64,000 bases of DNA from Urechis unicinctus (taxonomy: Eukaryota; Annelida; Polychaeta; Xenopneusta; Urechidae), in contig CM067356.1 in assembly GCA_034190875.2 (NCBI GenBank), positions 55,675,848 through 55,739,847 of the forward strand. Direction: 5' to 3'. A program made the translations under genes and the position numbers. Numbering within the stretch: position 1 is the stretch's first letter; each line of letters opens with the position of its first letter. This document shows positions 22,213 through 36,772 of this stretch, piece after piece. The notes under the pieces were generated by a model, which had not been told where the DNA came from, made no database searches, and saw only the letters and a list, made by a program, of their open reading frames with translations.

Positions 22213-22806
22213 GTGGATGAGAATCCGGGGAACTCCTATCGGTTGAATGAGATCAGCCTCAAGAGGCAATACCTTGAGAAAGAGATTGAAAAATATTGTG
22301 CTATGTACAAGAAATATAGGCGTGCAGTGAACTCGGTGGATGCAGTTGACACTGCGTTAGTTACTGTTGGTATGTGTCTTGGCGCAAGTGGTGTAGGTAT
22401 AATGTCTACAATAGTTGCTATTCCTATTGCCACAGTCTTGGGTGTTACTGGAGCCGCTTGTGGGCTACTTGGAATTGCTGGAAAATTCGTCAGTCGGCGG
22501 CTGAGCATCAAGGTGAAAAAATATGATCAGATCCGCATTCTAGCACAGAGTAAATTGAATACTATTGCTGAAATTGTATCAACAGCACATGAAGATGGTA
22601 ATATCTCGGATCATGAGTTTAAACTCGTTTTAGCTGAGGTCACAAAATATACCCAAATGAAGGGCGAAATTAAGGCCAGATCTGTAAAAGCGCACCAGAC
22701 TGTTTCAATTGATGAAAAAAACGTGCTGATCCAACGTGGAAAAGATGAAGCATTGGAAGGTATCAGACAAACATTGGGTGCTTCTTTACCATTAAGCGGA
22801 CTGTGA
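22213..22806 (+). CDS. Two-TM Polinton protein of unknown function
   Basis: An intact 197-residue ORF: NPGNSYRLNEISLKRQYLEK coiled coil, then two hydrophobic helices (DTALVTVGMCLGASGVGIMS; TVLGVTGAACGLLGIAG), FVSRRLSIKVKKYDQIRILA, and a helical C-terminus with HEDGNISDHEFKLVLAEV. The frame is open upstream of 22213 without an ATG, so the true N-terminus may be longer or a start may have been lost. Similar proteins occur beside Polinton genes in other invertebrates by my recollection. Membrane remodelling or entry are guesses. Confidence 0.6.
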   Translation: MDENPGNSYRLNEISLKRQYLEKEIEKYCAMYKKYRRAVNSVDAVDTALVTVGMCLGASGVGIMSTIVAIPIATVLGVTGAACGLLGIAGKFVSRRLSIKVKKYDQIRILAQSKLNTIAEIVSTAHEDGNISDHEFKLVLAEVTKYTQMKGEIKARSVKAHQTVSIDEKNVLIQRGKDEALEGIRQTLGASLPLSGL

Positions 22807-22913
22807 ATGATATTGACCCGCCTCAATACATAGAATAAACCCAGTGTGCGCAGACATATTTGGTCTGTACCAATCTATTTAAACAGTGGATAGTATAAGG
22901 TATAGCTTGATAA

Positions 22914-23840
22914 TGGAACAAGTGATTAAATCGTTCTGTATCTCACATGACGGGATCAGACAAAAGACAACTCAGTGGGAGAATAAAAGAAAGCACTGCA
23001 TTGGTGGTAGCGACTACTCAGAGGTTATCGATCAGGACTACTTTAACAGCTATAATAAGAAGCTGTCCGAGAAAACTAGCAATGAGGGCGGCCACACGAG
23101 CCGCCTGCCTCTGGGGCCAGGTCTTCGAGGAGGTTGCAATTGCAGTCATTGAGAGCAGATACAACACAAATGTTTACGGGAACAACATTAACATCCACCA
23201 CGGCGGGGAGGACACAGCTTACTCCCCAGACGGATTTTGTGTCCTCCCGGTACAGTCTGGTGGTGACCTCCTCTGTCCTCCTGGGGACCCAAGTCAAGAG
23301 GAGATTGCGCTGCTTGAAATAAAGTGTCCTTACACACGTATCCCTGGGAGGATTATCCCGCCCCAGTACAAACCTCAGATTCTGCTTGGGCGTCGGCGAC
23401 CATCGGGGTGTTTGTGGACTGTGTTTTCCGGGTGTGTGCCTATGAGGACCTGGGTAGGGCTGGAGCATATAACTTGGAGTACCACCATAAGGACAGGAAG
23501 AAGTACAAAGAGACGGTCGCTTGGGGGTACACAACCATCCAAGACATAGATGATGAAGGGGACTACGCTGCAAACGGTAAGTTTGACACCATCTTCGACT
23601 ACGATCTGGATCACGGCCTGGATGGGCAGGCCGATAAAGATTCCAGAAAGACCGGCTGGAGCTTTCTTCTGCTGGAAACTCTTTACGATGAGAGTGACAA
23701 CAATTCGCCCAGATCCCGCCTTTATTGAGAAGAACAAACTTAATGTGTCTCAGTTCATTGAGGACCTAGAACGGGTGAAGAAGGGAACTTACAACGACGG
23801 TCGCAGATATTTCTCACTTGCTGACCTCTATATTGACTAA
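22914..23840 (+). pseudogene. YqaJ-like viral exonuclease/recombinase, multiply frameshifted
   Basis: Four frame segments follow one another. KHCIGGSDYSEVI comes first. After a break near 23080 come RAACLWGQVFEEVAIAVIES, AYSPDGF with catalytic-type Asp, and LLEIKCPYTRIPG, the ExK motif of PD-(D/E)XK nucleases. After about 23385 come VFVDCVFRVCAYEDLGRAGA and ETVAWGYTTI. After about 23705 the segment FIEKNKLNVSQFIEDLE leads to the stop at 23840. This is the YqaJ fold, a lambda-exonuclease-like enzyme used in recombination-dependent replication. It ends six bases before the right TIR. At least three frameshifts make it inactive. It is deleted from copy 2. Confidence 0.82.
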
Positions 23841-23846
23841 CTACCG

Positions 23847-23985
23847 GTGTGGCCCTGGAGAAGATCGGCTGGAAGGTCTGGTTGACACTGTAGTATAGAG
23901 ACTGGGGAGGTGCGAGCGCACTGCAGGCTGGCTTATGTGAGTCAATTTGGAAAACTGCGCTCGTACCCCCAGTTTTTATACTACT
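23847..23985 (-). repeat. Right TIR of Polinton 1 with a terminal hairpin
   Basis: This is the uninterrupted 139-bp terminal repeat. Its outer part is itself an inverted repeat: gtagtatagagactgggg..gcgagcgca (23890..23920) pairs with 23956..23984, with about 35 bases between the arms. Confidence 0.85.
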
Positions 23986-23990
23986 GCATT
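23986..23990. repeat. Right target-site duplication of Polinton 1 (gcatt)
   Basis: Partner of 6161..6165, directly abutting the right terminal inverted repeat. Confidence 0.7.
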
Positions 23991-24540
23991 TGATTTCTCT
24001 CGGAGTTCAGAGGGGCTCATCCGCAGCTAATATATCCGTAAATACTGCTCGGAGCGCTACCATTTCTGATGACACTTTGGATCATGCAGTGTCAACCGCT
24101 GTGCAACGAGTAAGTGTCATCGGTCGTTGTCGTTTTGCGGGAATCCTTAGCAATTGGTATAAATATGGTTTGTGTAAACTTCACACATCCTTATATGTGG
24201 TTAGTTTATGGCACAGGTGGGACCTACGTATGGAAGGAGAATGATGACAGGCTACCTATCATCACAGGGCATGCAAGTTGCTGAAGCCGGAGATGGTTCG
24301 GCTCTCAAAAGGACCAATAAACCCTACCACTGAGAGAGACAACAGGTGTTCATGCAAATAAAATCAGGAGGATAACAGAATGTAACTGAATGATATTCGT
24401 AGTTATGAAGCTTCAACTAACATGATTTTCATCCAATTTTAAATTATCTGCACTGTAAGTACACAGATGGTCCACAGTTTAAATTATTTTATTATTATAT
24501 ACTTGCAGCGCATTAGAAACAAGAACAGGTACCATATCAT

Positions 24541-24705
24541 GCTGCTTACTTTGGACACAAACTGCATCTGGACCAGAAATGAATGAAAAGCTGGCCATGT
24601 TTGGCGTGACCCATGTGGTGGCAGTGTATGGATACAGCAGTCAGATAGTGGCATCAATGCCGAGGAAAAATAACCTCACAATTTATGAAGATATCATCAG
24701 GTGAA
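24541..24705 (+). pseudogene. DDE integrase (rve-like) fragment of the outer element
   Basis: About 54 codons, with one frameshift in AAATGAATGAAA. First AAYFGHKLHLDQ, then EKLAMFGVTHVVAVYGYSSQ and KNNLTIYEDIIR. The FGVTHvvAvdGySg.Iv pattern resembles the integrase core of invertebrate transposon proteins; the catalytic-site region around VDGYS is changed to VYGYS. No further domain is readable on either side. It supports the reading that the DNA around the Polinton is an older transposon. Confidence 0.5.
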
Positions 24706-25304
24706 TATGGCGCAATAGGATGATGGTTATAGCCTACATCCAACTTCTATATTTGTTTTATATGATTGCCCTTTAAAGAAATTGAATGTGATGCTGTTGA
24801 TTACCATAGTTGTAGTAGATGTCATAGATGATATGATTCTTCCTTTAATAAGATACAAGTTTGGAAACCTCGGTCACATTCATTATGCAGGGTCGTGATA
24901 GTTCTGTTATTTTCTTATCTCTACATGGTTTATGCATGTAGTTTTTCTAATATGACATTGGAGTCGCGACTGTGTCTATTATTATGAGAGACACAATAAA
25001 CTTTGTGAGGTGGGTTTTGGGATTTGGGAAAAAGAGGTGCTACCAGGTCCGTACAAAAAAAAACACGGGAAAGGACAATATATAACATTGCTTACAAATG
25101 AATAAAATAGATGAACTCTCAACTTACAGAAAAAAAATGTTGGCAAGATTTCGTGTTGTCGCGTCAGTCAGATCAAGTATGATGCGTTTGCTGTCAGAAT
25201 AAAATACAGACATCTTACAGTGATAAAATACGCAAACTATTTTCGCCGCTCGGATCAGCGCAAAGCGCGCGATCTCAGGGATCCTTCTGTAACTGAAATC
25301 GAGT

Positions 25305-25560
25305 TATCCGATCGAAAATAGGAAAACTAAACCTATTTTCCATTTTGGTTTTTCGGTAAATGAAATCTAATATCGGGAAACGAAAATGGTATGTATACCT
25401 ATTTTCTATATGTGTTTGCAAAATAATAAGATAGAAAATGGGTTGCTTACCCATTTTCCATATGTGTTCGTAAAATACTTATATAGAAAATGGGTTGCTT
25501 ACCCATTTTCTATTTGCATTTGTGAAATTGAAAAACGAAATAACGGTATATACCTTGATT
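25305..25560 (-). repeat. Right inverted arm of the outer element
   Basis: Mirror of 5757..6020. Three close repeats of gcttacccattttc.atatgtgtt...atagaaaatgggtt occur between about 25395 and 25525. Confidence 0.72.
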
Positions 25561-25564
25561 CCTC

Positions 25565-26740
25565 CCATCCAAATGGGTCCCTCGTCTTAATTCTGTGCAA
25601 TGTATCCCAATCTGTGATTTTGAGCCAATGTTAATCAATATATGTAACTTCACTAAATGGTTTAGATAGTTATAACGCCGATTGGGGTATACTGAATTAT
25701 CAATTTTGGGGAGCCTAGTGGGTACTTAGTACAGACAAGAGTTATCTGCGGGGTTCTCCCTTCCACGATTTTTTATTCCTGGGGCAAATTTGTGATTTTT
25801 TACCTAATGCAGCGATGCCCACACTCGCGCCATATTACAGCTAGTGTGAAACTAGTCTTATAACGCTCGTCATATTGTGATTGGTAAGAATTTATTGTTT
25901 TGCTTTTTAAGAGCTTATTTTTCTTGTTCTTGTGACATCTCCTATTGGTGCTATTGGAAAGGAAGATTTCCAACAGCTTATACATGTGGTTTTACAGAGC
26001 AATGTACAGCACTCCAAGAGAAAACCTTAACAGTAAAACCCTTCCATCTACTTACATATAGAATCAATGTTTAATTTAGATCCATAGAAGGCTCAATATA
26101 CTCACAGCAAATGCAATCGGGTACATAGTCATGAGCTGATCAGTCATCGACGCTTTCAATATGGACCTCACAGTGTCATGGGTTGACTTTTGAGTTAAGT
26201 GGCAACCATGTACCTGATCGTAAATCAACAGACAAATGGGAAGATGTCAGAGCCGAGTTATATGGTAAGTTCACTATCCTTATTTGAATGGTAATGTATA
26301 AGTATAAAATGTCACCATTTCACCAACATGACATATTACTAACCACAAGCTTTTTGAAATTTGGCTCCTGCACCCAAAGTTCTTTGGGGGTGTCATAAAG
26401 GGACATCGTTAATAAATCCTGTCTCTCCTCTGCTGTTATTATTATTCTCAACTCTTACCAGAGCATTCCACCAAAGCCTGAACTCTTGCAGTAGGATTTC
26501 TAAAACACATCAAGACATGGACTAAAAAGTATTTGTTGCTGAAATCAAATTTGTATTGTTAACTTATATCCACAAAAAAGTTTTTGACAATAGCCAAAAA
26601 TGTAGATATATATATAGGTATAGATTCAGATAATAACGAATATTAGCACAGCGAAGACGACCACAGGCATGCACACATACCATTCTCATACATGCCACAT
26701 GAACCGAATATTTACCCAAAACTTCAAATATGTCATTATA
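25565..26740. other. Gene-free flank
   Basis: AT-rich sequence with short ORFs of no visible domain. No RNA gene or repeat structure was recognised. Confidence 0.5.
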
Positions 26741-26745
26741 ATACC

Positions 26746-26767
26746 CATATATATATATATATATATA

Positions 26768-26855
<88 letters not shown>

Positions 26856-26860
26856 TGTGT
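26746..26860. repeat. (AT)n-(GT)n compound microsatellite
   Basis: About 22 bp of AT followed by about 90 bp of GT with few interruptions. The Cys-Val and His-Thr ORFs across it are artefacts of the repeat. Confidence 0.97.
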
Positions 26861-29500
26861 GCGTGCTGCGTCTTTCATGAACGTTTCGCTAATCACCGAG
26901 CGAATTAACTTGTAAGTCCCAGCAATCTGGCATCGCAATTGGTTTTGACTCTCTAAAATCATCACCTTTTATCATATACGTGTGCTTTAAAGTAAGCGTT
27001 GCGGAAATTGATTCAAATTTGACAGGGGGTATAGCTAGGAACTTGACATGGAACATAGGTCGGTGTAACCCTCTTTACAGTAATCACATTTGCGGCAAGG
27101 TATGCCGAGCTCAAATACCTACCGATCAATGTTGATCGTGGCCAAAATTTTATCTAATATTCCATCAAGATATCATAAAATTACATAACGTCAGTGAGAG
27201 GCAGTGAAGTGATTACTCCTTCGCCAAGCTTTTGGACAATGCCACCAAATCAGTGACCAACCGTCATAGGAACACCCATAATGTCGTCTGTGATTGCACT
27301 CTTTATTAAGTAACTTACATCAAATTCACATATGTTGAAAGACTATACGGAAATCTGCACTGCTAGAGATTATAGTGAGCGTTAATTAGAAATAAGGCAA
27401 CTGAAATGAGCACCAAATATTGAGATAATGGGGTGATTCAGTTTGGCAAACAGCGTTAATTTTCTAGGAATAAACTAAGACCACAATCTCAACTGAAAAT
27501 CTCACCTTGACATAGTTATAAACAAAATTTCAAGATCAATAGGCACCATTAGCAGGCTGAAACACACACACTGCCAACCCCGATATCGCTGACTTTATAT
27601 AACTCATTGATCTTGTCTCATCTACCACGTGACATTAAACACATCATACCCAAACTGTAAAAGAAAGCAATGCGTCAATCCATATTATAACTGACCATAA
27701 GTACAATGCGCATACTGAACATATTCACAAAGAAATTGAAACTTTACTAAGCCACATTACTTCACATCCATGTTCACGATGAACGCAGACATCCGTGAAC
27801 ATCATTCACTTCAATATAACATATTACTCGTTAACAGATTAAAGCATGAGTATGCCAAAAGGTCCATTCGATACAGCATCCCAACCTTTGATCTGGAACC
27901 ACCCAATATCGTATTGATCAAGATCAAAGTCTTCAACAAGTACGTAAAACAACATTACTTGAACAAGTCCGAAACGCAATGCACAATACGAAATTGTTAC
28001 ATGTACCAACAGTATCCACACGCATAAAATAATAAGGTCAAATAACTTTCACCTGAAAATACATTTACTTATACGCAATGATACCTGTGCCTATTGCTAC
28101 TTTGAATATATTTGAAATCTGTAACTATAGTCGGCTATACGATGGCGATAAACCCTTATATTTGTGGGTCTCTTTGCCAATGATTGTGTATTGTTATAAA
28201 TGAACTATTATTATGTGTAAGAAAGTTTATTATATATATCATTGGTCAATACGATTATTCTGAATCTGGGTTACTTGGCAAACCGTTTGAAATTAAAAGC
28301 ATCCGTTCAGTGATTAACAACTACTTCGTGCGAGAAAGAGATGAATGTTTAACTTGCCACGTGATCCTGTTGATTGAATGACACAATAGCTCTGTGCTGA
28401 TATTTTCAAGAGAAGATTCGTATGCCATAGTTCATTCCATCTCTACGATATTCAGTCGATGTGTCTGCTGTATCGCCTGTAATTGCACTACGTGTGGCGT
28501 GACTCGTGGCATTTACTGGGAAGCAATGGCGCCAGGTGTGTCACCTACAGTTTACCGAAAGTTATTTACGTCAGTATGTTGCCGCTATTTCACTGAATAC
28601 TTATAGCGACTGTTGTTTCGCAATATAACTGCTTATGGCACCAACGTGTACTGGAGAAATAAGGCGGCTGTTACGTCGCTTGAAATTTAAATGCTCAAGG
28701 TGGTCAGCTCATTTATAAATGGCAAAGATGACCTGTCAAGATAAAACGAGTGTAAATTACAGATAAGTATATTCAACTAAAGAACATGGCACGAGATAAA
28801 TCCGTTTTTGTGTTATCGCTTTCATTTGAACGCACAGTTGAATCTTTGTTTCGCTTATGATAACGCGTTACGTTAACAGCTTACGTGGTGTCCGTCATTG
28901 AATCAATTTCTTTTACTGTAGCAACTTTCAAATAATATGCCACCTTAATCCAACCTCGGTGGTTGAAAACTCCTATGTGTAAAGATAAGATTCGTTAAAC
29001 AAATATGCTAATCACACGATAAGGCAAAGCGAGTTTCCAGGCTTGATTTGAGTTTTAGCGTATTTAATACGTCAGTTGTTGCTGTTGTTTATTCGAAGTT
29101 TAACGCTGTTTGGCATCTTTTGGCCATGTACAGCGAATATTTCAGTGAATGAACAACTGGCAATTTATTTATACCAACGCAAAATATATTATCGAGAGGT
29201 TAGCCATTATATTTTCGGGAATATTTTAAACCTGAATCCCATGTCATACATTACAAGCTCTGTGGGATAATTACACGCTTGTGATCCAAATTCCCCTACA
29301 CAATCCTCCGTCATAAATCTTTTATGATTGTTTTGCACGCATGCGCGCAAGCTACGCTAGTAGGGCACACTCCGACAAGCATTGCATATGAAAATGAGTC
29401 ATCAGGTGAGGCTACCATGCAATCATCAAATGCGCACATGGGACTGTTGATCATGGGACTGAATTAGTATGTAGCGGATTCCGTGCTAAAACCTAAGAAC
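26861..29500. other. Long gene-free interval
   Basis: Only short ORFs with no domain-like pattern, on either strand. Composition is uniform and AT-rich. I see no tandem repeat, RNA gene or transposon end. Confidence 0.5.
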
Positions 29501-29511
29501 CATGCATGGCT

Positions 29512-29730
29512 TCCACTACAAATACCATAAAAGCCATGGTTCTTAGCAACTGGAATGAGCTAGCTTCAAAACATACATGGGACCCCCACTATATATGAAC
29601 TATACTTGGTTCTCAGCCAGAGGGTTCTAATAGCTAAGAACCAAGATATTGTAGCGGAATCCACTACAAATACCATAAAAGCCATGATTCCTAGCTACTG
29701 GAATGAGCTAGCTTTGAAACACGCATGGTT
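29512..29730 (+). repeat. Direct repeat pair of about 70 bp
   Basis: tccactacaaataccataaa...ctggaatgagctagctt occurs at 29512 and again at 29661, 149 bp apart with about 90% identity. taagaacca words in both orientations surround them. Confidence 0.85.
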
Positions 29731-29734
29731 CTTA

Positions 29735-30495
29735 GGTTTAATCAGGGGTAAAGTATGCTATTTATCTTATGATATAGACAATACTTACAACTGTCCAATG
29801 TGCACAACCTTGTAGATACACCCCAACAATGGTATCAAAGTCAAAGAGTTGCAACTGGCGGACAAATAACAGTGTTATTAAACAATGCAGACAAGCATAG
29901 ATTACAGAATAACAGCAAACACAGCTAACTCAATGATGCAATATCATACCAACATTTTCATTGTAAAATGGACTGGACTAGAATAGTGTTAAACTGTGCC
30001 AACAAAATTCAATTAATTATTCAGGGAGGATGACAGTATTTCACTGGTATGGTTATGAGCACATGTCACAACGCTCGATAAGGGTGTGTTCGACCAACCT
30101 TGTGCAAACCATATGGGGTTGGTACCAGTTTCTCCAACCAGTCTGTATTGGCAGGTGCAGTAATGAGATTTTTCCCTGGCACAGCAAATGCACGTTATTA
30201 CCGATAACCTATGATCAATAAACCTTCTAGTGTCTATGCTGCACATGCTGTTGTTACATTCCTGATCTGTCAGCCATCTACTGCCTAGGACACTGATGAA
30301 GTCAATGGTTGTAAGTGGATATGGCCCATGGCGAGCAAGTACAATGCTTCTATTGGAAGCATCTGCTTCTTCCCAAACATTAAGAGATGTAGAAAGCATT
30401 AATAGAAGGGGGAAAGAAAACAATATGCCTGGTTGAGTGTCAAGAGTACATTATGCCATAACCTTGTCCATCATCATAACTTGTCCCTCTCAGTC
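29735..30495. other. Gene-free interval
   Basis: Short ORFs only and nothing recognised before the dispersed repeat at about 30500. Confidence 0.45.
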
Positions 30496-30499
30496 ATGT

Positions 30500-30830
30500 C
30501 CACGAGTGACCTTCATGTCATCTGCCAGCCCCACTCCCTCTCCTCATGCATACCCCATATCTATAGCCACGCCCATCCTCTACGGCATGTCCTATGGGAA
30601 TTGGGATAACGTGCCTGAGTCGTTCAGGGAATCACTTTCACCTTTAAAAATCAATTCTACCCTAGACTCTGAGCTCGACACTCTTCTCTTCATCTTTAAG
30701 CCAAATATCCATCTTAAATTCTAAAGTCACAGTAAACAATAAAGTTTCTTCTAAACCCTACGAGTGAAGTTCCTCAAGCGCGTGTCGCACATCACCACAT
30801 CATAGATTGCGATACGACGCATGTGTAATC
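30500..30830 (+). repeat. Dispersed repeat (retrotransposon 3' end or solo LTR-like), copy A
   Basis: Shares ccctctcctcat.cataccccat, acggcatgtcc.atg.gaattggga, cgtgcct and the 3' motif aataaagtt with 63245..63640, in the same orientation. The internal AATAAA followed by caccaca.atc suggests a transcript 3' end or LTR. The ORF across it is repeat-derived. Confidence 0.65.
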
Positions 30831-31911
30831 TTGCATCATGTATATCAGATTATGTTAATCATAGACTATCCCATTTATAGTCTACCTTTTTCCCAATATG
30901 TAAAATAAAGGGCATGCAGATAAATTTGCTTTTAGATTAATGCTTCATTATTCATAACATTCAAATATAATGCCCTCATTTGTATATATTCTTCCCAAAT
31001 AAATCTTAAGTACTAAAGGAATAATGCATACTCACCAAAGCTGAATTTCCTTTCTTAGGTGTTTCTCTACGGAAGCATCTGCTGAAAAGCACAAATTAAA
31101 GATCAGCAAATAAATATTTGACTTCCCTCTAGTCAGTCCAAAGGAAGTGTCCTAATGCATCTCTGTGCACATTGTATGGTTATAAATGAGATTTAAAACA
31201 AATTAAAAACAAGCCATAATGATTGCCAATTAATTGCATAACAATAGGCATTTGCAAACTAATGTCTGTAATCAGTCAATACTCACAAAAATGGAATGGG
31301 TTTATATAGACAATTGAGGCATACACAATACAAAAATACCAGCAGTAGTTTGGTCTTGTGGGGCAGCTTCCTTTACTTTTCCCTCAGTAGCTGCCGTTTC
31401 TGTACATAACACAGTATCAGACTCTTAACTTCTAAACAGCACACTCCATTGACACAAAATATCCTGAGAGACAGAGCATAGATGATAAGTGTACCTCTGG
31501 TTAGTGAGGAAGTTTTCATTCTTCTCTTGCTCCTAGCCTCTGTATAAAGTATCACACTGTTAATATATACTCCAGCGACAGAAACCAGTTTTACAAACAA
31601 TCTATTGGTAATAATTTAACCTGTGGCTATTTTTTCTGGAGATGGTGCTTCTGTTCAAAACAGAGTAGCAGAATTTTACCTTAAAAATCCATATACATTT
31701 AGCCAATTGCCTTAAATATTAAGCCCCCTTAAAATAAAGGCTTGAAATAGATAATATAGATTTATATTTCTGTTGCATTTCCCCTCTATGCTTATCAATA
31801 ATTATCTTGCGTTGTCTAGTGCCGAAATATTTCGATATCTCAACTTATCGAATGTCCAGATATCTCAATCAAATAGATTTAAATATAAATCACTGATTAG
31901 AATCCCAGATA
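30831..31911. other. Gene-free interval
   Basis: AT-rich and without recognisable genes. Words such as tctaaacagcaca / gtatcacactgttaa around 31410-31570 recur loosely, but no clear element emerges. Confidence 0.45.
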
Positions 31912-32209
31912 GCACAACGCTGGTGGGCCACCGGCGGGCCGACGGCGCAGCCGCCGATGGCCCACCGGTGGCAAGCCACTCATAGTGGCAAGCCGACGGG
32001 TCGACAGCGGCCCACCGATAACTAATATATAAAGAAGAACAGCAACACCATATTTAAGTTTATTAAGAAAACTAAATTTCTTTCTCAGAAGACAAATCGT
32101 TATAATCAATAAGTGCAGCGAGCCTTGTCATCTGTAGCTCTTCATTCAGTTCTTTTTCTGAAATCAAGTAGACATGAAGAATTTGATTAACAATAATTTT
32201 TTTATTATT

Positions 32210-32427
<218 letters not shown>

Positions 32428-32429
32428 CC

Positions 32430-32640
32430 CCTCCGCTCCCCCTCTTAACTCCCTCCCAGACCCTACGCTGCCCTTCCCAACCCGACGCTGCCCACCGCTA
32501 CCCTACCCGACGCTACCAAGTACCATACCCGACCCGACCCTACGCTGCCCTACCCGACTCGGCCCGATGCTACCCAACGCTGCCCACCGCTACTCTTCCC
32601 TACCCGACGCTACCCTACCCAAGCGCAACCACCGTATGCC
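32430..32640. repeat. C-rich cccgacgctaccc minisatellite
   Basis: Irregular repetition of 10-14 bp words cccgacgctaccc / ccctacgctgccc directly after the AT tract. It is strongly strand-asymmetric (C-rich on plus). Confidence 0.85.
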
Positions 32641-33269
32641 ACGCTTGGGACGCCGCGCTCTGGAGCTAGGAGGCTAGGCATGGTGCGTCGGCAATGAGAG
32701 CAGTTAAGCTATTCAGGGCTTCAACATTCCTTGTTAAAATGGAAATTTATATTGATGATGGTTAAACTCAACGTTATTGTACATAAGTGAATAACGCGCA
32801 AGTCCGGTATCAATCTTAAAACTTGGGTACGAGTTGGTCTGGGTACGAGTTGACCCTAACTCGATTCTTAAATCCTACTCGGGTAAATTTCATGAAAAAA
32901 ACAACCAAATACAAAGAAATGCGATGAATACTAGATGTTTTCATGTATAATCTTAATACGTATTTAAAATGGATTAAAGTACTGCAACTCACCTAACACA
33001 GTAGAAGTGATGAACACTGAGCGATTTTTACGAATTTCCAAATACCCGCCAACATTCCGCGACTGAACTAAGGTTAAGGTCGTTACTAATTTGCAAGATG
33101 CAGCTAGATGGCGCGATGACAGACATTCAGACGAAGTCGAGCCACCGTTGTGCCGCCGATGGACCGTCAGCTGGGAATTGCCGATGGTAGCCACCAGCGG
33201 GCCGATGGCGTTGTGTTATCTGGGATACTTATATACGTCACCCCACTGAATATTGAGACAAACAAATTG

Positions 33270-33720
33270 AGTCAAACATTTGAATACTCACAGCTGTCAT
33301 CCCACTGTCACTGAATAATGAAAGGAGTCAACCAAACCTCGGTCAGACGTAACCGTGCACGACGTCTTAGTGGTATATATTTATATTAACGTCGTGCGCG
33401 GCTAGGCCAGACGGTGATACATACCAAATTAAAAGCGTCTTGCAGACCTAGAGCCAGCAATTTGAATTCCAATAGCTACCACCCCGCCACCCCGAATATT
33501 GAGACGTGTCAACCGTATGAATACCCATAGCTGTCACCCCATTAATTAGTGAGATGAGTCAACCATTTGAATTCTCATAGCTGTCAACCCACTGATTTTC
33601 ATGATAGCTCAACCCATGTAGAACCTACAATATATAAATTGAAACAAGTCAACCAATCATAATATCAGGAGATGTCAACCGACTGAACTTCTGAAAATTA
33701 AAGCAAGTCAGATCATTGAA
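33270..33720 (+). repeat. Degenerate minisatellite
   Basis: Imperfect units of about 50 bp built on (g)aatac(t/c)cacagctgtca.ccca...gag.(t/c)gtcaacc recur through the interval with variable spacing. Confidence 0.6.
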
Positions 33721-33724
33721 TATC

Positions 33725-34119
33725 AGTTGTCAATCCACTGCTTTACCAAGTTCTTTAAACCACCACAGTCAACCCATATCTACCTCAAGATGCATACCTT
33801 AAGTAATCAACCTTGAGGCATCTACATGTTATCCACCCGAGTGTCATTAACCTTAAACAAACCAAATACATACAATATACCGACATAATCTTGTGCATTG
33901 GCAACCCATGACTTTCCATTCCAGCATCAGTGCGATAGCGATAAACTGCGCTGTGGTTGTAAACCGTGGTTCTTGCGCGGAATCCGCTACACACCAATAG
34001 CTCTCCTCTTCGGACGTTCTTACCTCCTTGGTAGGTCAAGGTTTCGGGCGGATACGTGTTTTCGAGACTTGTTTTGAAGTTGTCAACAAGGCCGAAATAA
34101 TTTGGGATAAGAACTGATC
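33725..34119. other. Upstream flank of the GDAP1-like gene
   Basis: No repeat or convincing ORF. It should include the promoter and 5' UTR of the gene starting at 34120. gacgtcgtgca-type words (33360, 34231) recur, with no obvious meaning. Confidence 0.4.
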
Positions 34120-36761
<2,642 letters not shown>

Positions 36762-36772
36762 AGAAGAAGTAG

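Noticed and set aside
22195-22240. 2A-like ribosome-skipping peptide (AVDENPGN) at the start of the two-TM protein
   Set aside because: The 2A rule is D-V/I-E-x-N-P-G-P. Here the final Pro is Asn, the leading Asp is Ala, and there is no helical upstream ORF in frame without a stop. The resemblance is probably chance.
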